Of a DNA stretch of 39,024 nt, positions 33,900 through 39,024 are shown one piece after another. The translations under genes and the position numbers were made by a program. The notes beneath the pieces are model-generated. The model worked only from the letters and a program-made list of their open reading frames with translations. It did no database searches and was not told the DNA's origin. Within the stretch, counting starts at the first letter, position 1, and each line of letters starts with the position of its first letter. This DNA is from Lacticaseibacillus camelliae DSM 22697 = JCM 13995 (GTDB lineage Bacteria > Bacillota > Bacilli > Lactobacillales > Lactobacillaceae), in the NCBI RefSeq assembly GCF_001311195.1, contig NZ_BBAJ01000019.1, forward strand, positions 1 through 39,024, written 5' to 3'.

Positions 33900-34801
33900 A
33901 TGGCAGACGTTTTGACCGTTGATCACTTGCAGAAAAAGTTCGGAAAGTTTCAGGCCCTGAAGGATATCACATTCAGCATTCACCCTGGGGAAGTGTTTGG
34001 GTTCATTGGGCCAATGGTGCCGGCAAGTCGACAACCATCAGGACGCTGCTCGGCATTCTGCGCCCAACTGCTGGCCGGGCAACCATTTTTGGCCAAGACG
34101 CGTGGCCGATGCGGTCAGCATCCACAAGCGCATCGCTACGTGCCTGGGGATGTCAATCTGTGGCCGAACCTAAGCGGCGGTGAGGTAATCGATTTTTTGC
34201 TGCGGCTGAACGGCCAGTGGCACACGGCCCGCACCGACGAGCTGATTAAGGACTTTGATCTGGACGTGAGCAAGAAGGCCCGGACTTACTCGAAAGGTAA
34301 CCGGCAGAAAGTGGCGCTGGTCGCGGCGTTTTCCAGTCAGGCGGACTTATATATTTTTGACGAGCCGACCAGCGGCCTTGACCCGCTGATGGAGGAGGTC
34401 TTCCAGCGGGAGGTCTTGGCACTGAAGCAGACGGGGAAAAGTGTTTTGCTGTCCTCGCACATTCTCAGCGAAGTGGAGCGAATGTGTGACCGCATCGCGA
34501 TCATTCGCCAAGGCGAGATCATTGAGGTGGGCAGTCTGGCGAGATGCGTCAGCTTAGTCGCAGCACAGTGCACGTCACGACTCAGCAGCCACTGACCGGC
34601 TTAAAAGCGCTGCCGGCAGTGCATCAGTTCAAGGCCAAAACGCCGACCCAGGCAGTTTTTTCGGTGGACGCAGAGGCCATCGGTCAGACAATTACGACCC
34701 TCAGCCGGCTTGGCATCACCCAGCTGACCACCACTCCGCCGACGCTTGAGGACCTGTTCTTGCGTTACTACAACCAAGAAGGTGGCAAAGATGAGCAGTA
34801 G
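33900..34801 (+). CDS. ABC exporter ATPase, frameshifted in this sequence
   Basis: This is the ATPase subunit of a drug- or polyketide-exporter-type ABC system. VDHLQKKFGKFQALKDITF and HPGEVFGFIGP open the domain, with Walker B LYIFDEPTSGLDPLMEEVF and switch SVLLSSHILSEVERM. The signature is weak, TYSKGNRQKVALV instead of LSGG. Four missing bases are suspected, at about 34011-34012, 34101, 34136 and 34540. The first repair restores Walker A GPNGAGKSTT and the others DAVADAVSIHKRIAYVPGD and LAEMRQLSRS, giving 301 residues. A GGGGAGG site precedes ATG 33900. Its end overlaps the permease start by 11 bp. Confidence 0.85.
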
Positions 34802-36407
34802 GTTCGCAAACACTTGGTCGTTGGTGCGCCTTGACCTGCACCGCGACTGGCTGAAAATTGGGCTGTGGATTGCTGGGCTGGCAGGCTTGATGGCCAGCGC
34901 GGCCGCGAAGTTCGAGAGCATCTACGGCACCCCCAAAGCGATGGCGTCAATTGCGAAAACCTTAAAGACCCCGGCCATGGTGTCGCTGCTTGGGCCGTTT
35001 ACCGCGACACCACCATTTTCTTCGGCGGTGATCTACGGGGCGGAAATGATGGTGTTCATGGGCCTGTTTGCCGCAATGATGAACATCTACTTTGCCGTCC
35101 ACGCCACGCGGGCTGAGGAGGATACCGGCACCACTGAGTTGATCTTGGCCCATGCAGTCGGCAGACAGAGTCCACTGCTGGCCGCCATTGTTGAATTGGT
35201 ACTGATCAATGCCGTGGCTGGTATCCTGGAGGCCCTGGGTCTGCAGGCGGCCAGTATGCCTGGTGCCAATGCTTTAGGCAGCTGGCTGTTTGGGCTGGGG
35301 CTGGCCGCGTTTGGGTTCATGTTCGGCACCTTTTCACTGCTATTTGCGCAGATGGTTAGCTCCGCGCGCGCGGCGACGATGCTGAGTTATGTGTGGTTGG
35401 GCCTGCTGTACATGACGCGGATGGGGACCGACGTGCAGAACCCCAACCTCACGTGCTGGACCGTTTTTGGTTGGATCGAAAAAAATGCAACTTTACACCG
35501 CGAATGTCTGGACGCCGATTTGGCTGATGCTGGGCCTGAGTGCTGGCGTGCTGCTTGGTGCGGTGGGGCTGGCCAACGCGCGCGACATTGGGGCCGGCCT
35601 GGTTGAACCGCGCGCAGGTCGCAGCACTGCATCACGCTTCCTGCAAGGGCCGCTGATGCTCCTTGCACGGCTTGAGCGAACCAGCACGATAATTTGGTTG
35701 ATCGGCTTATTTGTCCTCGGCGCCGCGTATGGGTCGATTTTTGGCACGGTCGGCGACTTGGTCAAATCAAATCCCATGATGGCTAAGCTGCTGGGTAATA
35801 GCGGGGTCAATGCGGCCAACCGCGCCGTGGTGCTGGGACTCGCCAATACGCTGGTCGTGATTTTCGCGGTGGTGGCTGCAGTGCCGGCAATTTCGATCCT
35901 GCTGCGGCTGAACGCCGACGAGCGCAAAGGGTATCTTGAGCTGCTGCACGCCGCGCCGGTTTCTCGCCTGCGCCTGTTTCTCAGTCATACGATTCAGGCG
36001 GTCAGTGTGGGCACCCTGGCCCTGGCGCTTGGCGTCTTGGGCATGGCAGTGGCCGGCAACGCTCGATGACCACGACAATCAGCTTGGCTCGGTTTATGCG
36101 CGGTTTTATCGGCTACTGGCCGGCGCTGTTGGTGGTCTGCGGGATCGCGGCGCTGCTGGTGGGATTGCTGCCCCGACTTCAGGCACTGATCTGGGTCGTA
36201 CCAGTGTATGGGGTGCTGTCCATGTTTCTTGGTCCCATGCTTGATTTTCCCAAGTGGGCAGAGCGGCTGTCGCCATTTGGCTGGGTCAACGCGGTCCCGA
36301 CACACGCAGTCGCCTGGCCCACTTTTGCCTGGATGACCGCGCTGGGGATTGCCTTGTTCGGGCTGGCTTATGTCGGTTACCGCCGGCGTGATTTGACGAT
36401 GAATTGA
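34791..36407 (+). CDS. ABC exporter permease, frameshifted in this sequence
   Basis: The permease partner of the ATPase is an integral membrane protein with about 12 hydrophobic segments in two halves. It resembles the exporter permeases annotated for polyketide antibiotics (TnrB3 type): LRLDLHRDW-like LVRLDLHRDWLKIG at the start, EEDTGTTELILAHAVGRQ in the first loop and the matching DERKGYLELLHAAPVSRLR in the second half. Two indels are suspected: an extra A in the A7 run 35479-35485 and a missing base near 36062. Repair gives FGWIEKMQLYTANVWTPIWL and 538 residues, the normal size. The exported compound is unknown. Confidence 0.83.
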
Positions 36408-36416
36408 GGGATCGCG

Positions 36417-37069
36417 ATGCTGAAAAAAGAGTCAAAGGTGCCGCGTGATCCGGTCAAAGTCGACCGGATCTTGGCGGCCGCGATGCATGAATTCGCCTGC
36501 CAGGGCTATCAGGCGGCAAAGACAGACGTGATTGCCCAAGCGGCGCAGGTCTCGAAGGGGTTGATCTTTCGCTATTTTGGCAGCAAGGCCAAGCTGTATC
36601 TGGCCGTTGCCCACTGGGTGTTCGACCGGCTGAATGCGGTCGCCGATTTTTCCGTTTGGCAGAATGCGCCAGACCTCCAGTCGATGCTCACTCGTGCGCT
36701 CCGCTACAAGATTCAGCTGCAGCTGCAGTTCCAAGACGAAATGCGCTTTGGAATGGCACTGTACGGCGGCAGCGACCTACCAGAAACGGTCAAACCGCAG
36801 CTGCAGGCCCTGATTCAAAATGAACTGAGCATGGCGAGCACCGACTTAGCCGGTCCGGTCCTGGCGCGCATGCCGCTGCGCGAGGGCGTGTCGCCAGCCT
36901 TGGTCGAAGGCTTGATTCAGGGGATGATCACCTTGGTCAGTCAGCAAGCGCAACCGTTTCTCGACGCGCACCCGCACGCCAAGGTCGAGGACCTAGAGTG
37001 GTTGGTCGATGAGGTGCAACAATATCTTGACGTGTTAGAACATGGTTTTCTACAGGCTGATCCGGTTAG
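36417..37069 (+). CDS. TetR-family regulator, probably frameshifted near its end
   Basis: The N-terminal HTH reads RILAAAMHEFACQGYQAAKTDVIAQAAQVSKGLIFRYFGSK-like sequence, with the helix-turn-helix at about 30-50. A helical ligand domain follows. As sequenced, the frame runs to 37271, through a terminator hairpin and the next gene's promoter, which is unlikely. A single missing base near 37053-37060 would bring in the TAG at 37067-37069 and give 217 residues, a normal TetR length. It starts 9 bp after the permease stop, in the same operon, and likely represses it through the palindrome at 33828-33845. Confidence 0.82.
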
Positions 37070-37080
37070 GGCACCATTGC

Positions 37081-37111
37081 GGCTTTCTGCTCACGTGCAG
37101 AAAGTCGTTTT
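37081..37111 (+). terminator. Terminator after the TetR gene
   Basis: GGCTTTCTGC-TCACGT-GCAGAAAGTC (one G-U pair), followed by GTTTTAA. Its position supports the TetR stop at 37069. Confidence 0.75.
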
Positions 37112-37123
37112 AATCTTTGCTTT

Positions 37124-37152
37124 TTTTCATTTGTGGCGGGCGGCGCTATACT
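37124..37152 (+). promoter_or_regulatory. Promoter of the hydroxyacid dehydrogenase gene
   Basis: -35 TTTTCA (37124-37129), 17-bp spacer, -10 TATACT (37147-37152), 29 bp before the start codon. Confidence 0.6.
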
Positions 37153-37181
37153 GGTTAGTGTCAAGAATAGGAGGCGAGCAG

Positions 37182-38051
37182 ATGCAGATCGGATTTATTG
37201 GGACCGGCATTATGGGCACAGGAATCATTAAAAAATTTCCTGCGCGCCGGCCATGTCGTGACTGTGTATAACCGCACGCCGGCGCATGCGCAGGCAGTGC
37301 TGGACGCAGACGCAAAGTGGGCGGATTCGCCGCGCGCCGTGGCGGCAGTGAGCGATGTGACGTTTACGATGGTCGGCTTTCCCCGGGACGTCGAGCAGGT
37401 TTATTTTGGCTCCGATGGGGTGCTGGCTGGTGCCAAACCCGGCAGTACGGTGGTCGACATGACCACTAGCCAGCCCGTTTTAGCTGCTCGAATCGCCCAG
37501 GCCGCCGCGAAGCAATCCGTGCGTGCCTGGATGCGCCGGTTTCTGGCGGGGACGTCGGCGCGCAAAAAGGGACGCTGACGATCATGGTTGGCGGCGACCG
37601 GTCGGCGTATGATCAGCTGCAGTCGCTGTTTTCAGTGATTGGTCAAACCGTCCACTACTTTGGCCAGGCGGGCAACGGGCAGCATGCCAAAATGGCCAAT
37701 CAGATCATGATTGCCGGCACGATGACCGGCCTGACCGAAATGCTGGTGTACGCCAAGGCCGCTGGGCTGGACCTAGAGTCAGTGCTGGCCACGGTTGGCG
37801 GCGGCGGTGGCGCCAATTGGAGCCTGGCCAATTACGGCCCGCGGATCCTGGCCGGTGACTACACGCCCGGCTTTTTCGTAAAGCACTTCGTCAAGGACCT
37901 GCGCATCGCCTTAGAGGAGGCCGACCGCATGGGGCTGGATCTGCCCGCCACCAAGCAGGCCAAGGCCTTGTATCAGGCGCTGCTGGATGCAGGTCACGGC
38001 GATCTGGGCACGCAAGGGCTGATCACCAGTTATCCAAGCTGGCAGAAGTGA
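37182..38051 (+). CDS. 3-hydroxyisobutyrate dehydrogenase/tartronate semialdehyde reductase family protein, frameshifted
   Basis: These NAD(P)-dependent enzymes reduce or oxidise small beta-hydroxyacids in the cytosol. MQIGFIGTGIMGTGI is the Rossmann loop, VYNRTPAHAQAV the cofactor-specifying region, and GNGQHAKMANQIMIAG holds the catalytic Lys (GxGxxxKxxxN). The end FFVKHFVKDLRIALEEAD is also conserved. Two indels are suspected: an extra A in the run 37230-37235 and a missing C at 37526-37527. Repair gives IIKNFLRAGHVVTVYNR and LDAPVSGGDVGAQKGTLTIM, the substrate motif, and 289 residues. AGGAGG lies 7 nt before ATG 37182. The true substrate is unknown. Confidence 0.9.
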
Positions 38052-38077
38052 CGCTCGAGTTCACCATAGGGTACAAT
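38049..38077 (+). promoter_or_regulatory. Likely promoter of the aldo/keto reductase gene
   Basis: -10 TACAAT (38072-38077) with a weak -35 TGACGC 17 bp upstream, 38 bp before the start. The -35 overlaps the previous stop codon. Confidence 0.5.
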
Positions 38078-38115
38078 AGAAGTAATTGACAGCACAAACA
38101 GTAAAGGAGTTTATC

Positions 38116-38988
38116 ATGGCAGAAATTTCAAAAATGAGCGACACGTATACTTTAAGCAACGGCGTTAAGATCCCAATCGTGGGGTTTGGGACCTGGCAGA
38201 CGCCGGATGGCGACGTGGCTAAGCACAGCGTGGAGGTGGCCATCAAAGACGGCTATCGGCACATTGATACGGCGGCCATGTACCGCAACGAGGACAGTGT
38301 TGGCGAAGGCATTAAGGCGGGACTGGCAGCTGCAGGGTTAAAGCGCGACGACCTGTTTGTCACCACGAAGCTGAACAATAATGCCCACAGCTTTGACCTG
38401 GTGCAAAAGGCCATTGATGAGTCCCTGACCAAGCTGGGTCTGGACCATGTTGACCTGTACCTGATCCACTGGCCGAACCCGGTGAGTTTCCGTGATTCTT
38501 ATCCGGACAGCCTGAAGGAAACCTGGCGCGGGATGGAGCAAGTGTACAAGGATGGCAAGGCCCGCGCGATTGGGATCTCCAACTTCCGGCAGGCCCATTT
38601 AGACGTCATCAAGGCTGATGCGACCGTTGAGCCAATGGTCAACCAGATCTTCCTGAACCCATCGGATCTGCAGCCGGCGGTCACCAAGATGAACGCGGAA
38701 AACAACATTCTGAGCGAGGCCTACAGCCCGCTTGGCACCGGCAAACTGTTAGGCAACGAAGAGCTGGCCAAGGTCGCTGCCAAGTACGGCAAGGGCGTCG
38801 CCCAAGTCCTGCTGCGCTGGTCTTTGCAGCACGGCTTCCTGCCGCTGGCCAAGTCGGTTCACGACGCCCGCATCAAGGAGAACACCGAGTTGTTCGACTT
38901 CACCCTCAGCGATGAGGACATGAAGACGCTGGACGGCATGCGCGGCGTGGCCGGGCTCGCCACTGATCCTGACACCACTAACTTCTAA
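38116..38988 (+). CDS. Aldo/keto reductase
   Basis: This intact 290-residue NADPH-dependent TIM-barrel reductase acts on aldehydes and ketones in the cytosol. GFGTWQTPDG opens the barrel; the catalytic Asp and Tyr lie in GYRHIDTAAMYRNE, the Lys in FVTTKLNN and the His in LYLIHWPNP. GISNFRQAHLDVI and AKSVHDARIKENTELFDF complete the NADP site. It belongs to the 2,5-diketo-gluconate reductase-like group; the substrate is unknown. ATG 38116 has AAAGGAG at 38103-38109, which rules out the longer frame from 38086. No terminator is seen after it; a GGAGG at 39007-39011 may belong to a next gene beyond the window. Confidence 0.93.
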   Translation: MAEISKMSDTYTLSNGVKIPIVGFGTWQTPDGDVAKHSVEVAIKDGYRHIDTAAMYRNEDSVGEGIKAGLAAAGLKRDDLFVTTKLNNNAHSFDLVQKAIDESLTKLGLDHVDLYLIHWPNPVSFRDSYPDSLKETWRGMEQVYKDGKARAIGISNFRQAHLDVIKADATVEPMVNQIFLNPSDLQPAVTKMNAENNILSEAYSPLGTGKLLGNEELAKVAAKYGKGVAQVLLRWSLQHGFLPLAKSVHDARIKENTELFDFTLSDEDMKTLDGMRGVAGLATDPDTTNF

Positions 38989-39024
38989 ACCGCTTGATTT
39001 GAATTTGGAGGTTGAGACACAAAG

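Noticed and set aside
37081-37271. TetR protein extended by about 67 residues to 37271
   Set aside because: The extension runs through a terminator hairpin, a promoter and the start of the next gene. A missed stop at 37067-37069 by one lost base is more likely.
1-39024. CRISPR arrays, tRNA or rRNA genes, transposons, prophage or toxin-antitoxin genes
   Set aside because: I looked for spaced direct repeats, cloverleaf-like segments, transposase motifs and small paired genes and found none I could support.

Overview
The window looks like chromosomal DNA of a lactic acid bacterium of the Lactobacillaceae, probably one of the higher-GC genera such as Lacticaseibacillus or Schleiferilactobacillus. 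The reasons are an LPXTG sortase signal, strong Gram-positive ribosome binding sites (AGGAGG), several CcpA-type cre-like sites, and a gene order that matches the gnbREFGBCDA galacto-N-biose operon known from L. casei. No RNA gene, CRISPR array, insertion sequence or phage gene was recognised.

Layout. (1) 1-12648: a surface-glycosylation locus. It holds the C-terminal end of an LPXTG protein with [D/N]PTG repeats, three GT-A glycosyltransferase genes (the third has lost its DxD motif), a GtfA-like glycosyltransferase, three small proteins related to the beta-sheet region of GtfA/GtfB, and a YfhO-GtrB-GtrA set for lipid-linked sugar transfer outside the cell. (2) 12841-15761: a hypothetical gene under a Fur-type palindrome, a zinc alcohol dehydrogenase and a polyphosphate kinase 2. 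(3) 16256-22742: an mglBAC galactose ABC transporter and an orphan YesN-like regulator. The binding protein MglB appears to be a natural circular permutant, which is the most striking observation here. (4) 22812-24446: a small hypothetical gene, an azoreductase-type flavoprotein, and a MarR regulator; a shared palindrome precedes the last two. (5) 25016-33689: a gnb-type operon (GntR regulator, sugar isomerase, NagA, GH35 beta-galactosidase, mannose-family PTS EIIBCDA) extended by a tagatose-1,6-bisphosphate aldolase. (6) 33900-37069: a two-gene ABC exporter and its TetR regulator. (7) 37182-38988: a beta-hydroxyacid dehydrogenase and an aldo/keto reductase.

How the parts work together. Region 1 probably builds glycans on a surface protein: cytoplasmic glycosyltransferases act first, then a membrane GT-C enzyme fed by undecaprenyl-phosphate sugar may extend or add sugars outside. 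Regions 3 and 5 import galactose-type sugars and host- or milk-glycan disaccharides, each with cre-like sites suggesting catabolite control. Region 5 would lead to GalNAc/GlcNAc-6P deacetylation, isomerisation to tagatose-6P and aldolase cleavage, although no tagatose-6P kinase lies in the window.

Data quality. Twenty genes carry single-base frameshifts, about 34 in total, mostly at homopolymers. Each can be repaired by one base and repair restores family motifs (Walker A, DTHIH, DNKWF, AKLVT). I therefore read them as sequencing errors and annotate the genes as whole CDS, with the suspected positions given in each entry. Lengths quoted for these genes are after repair.
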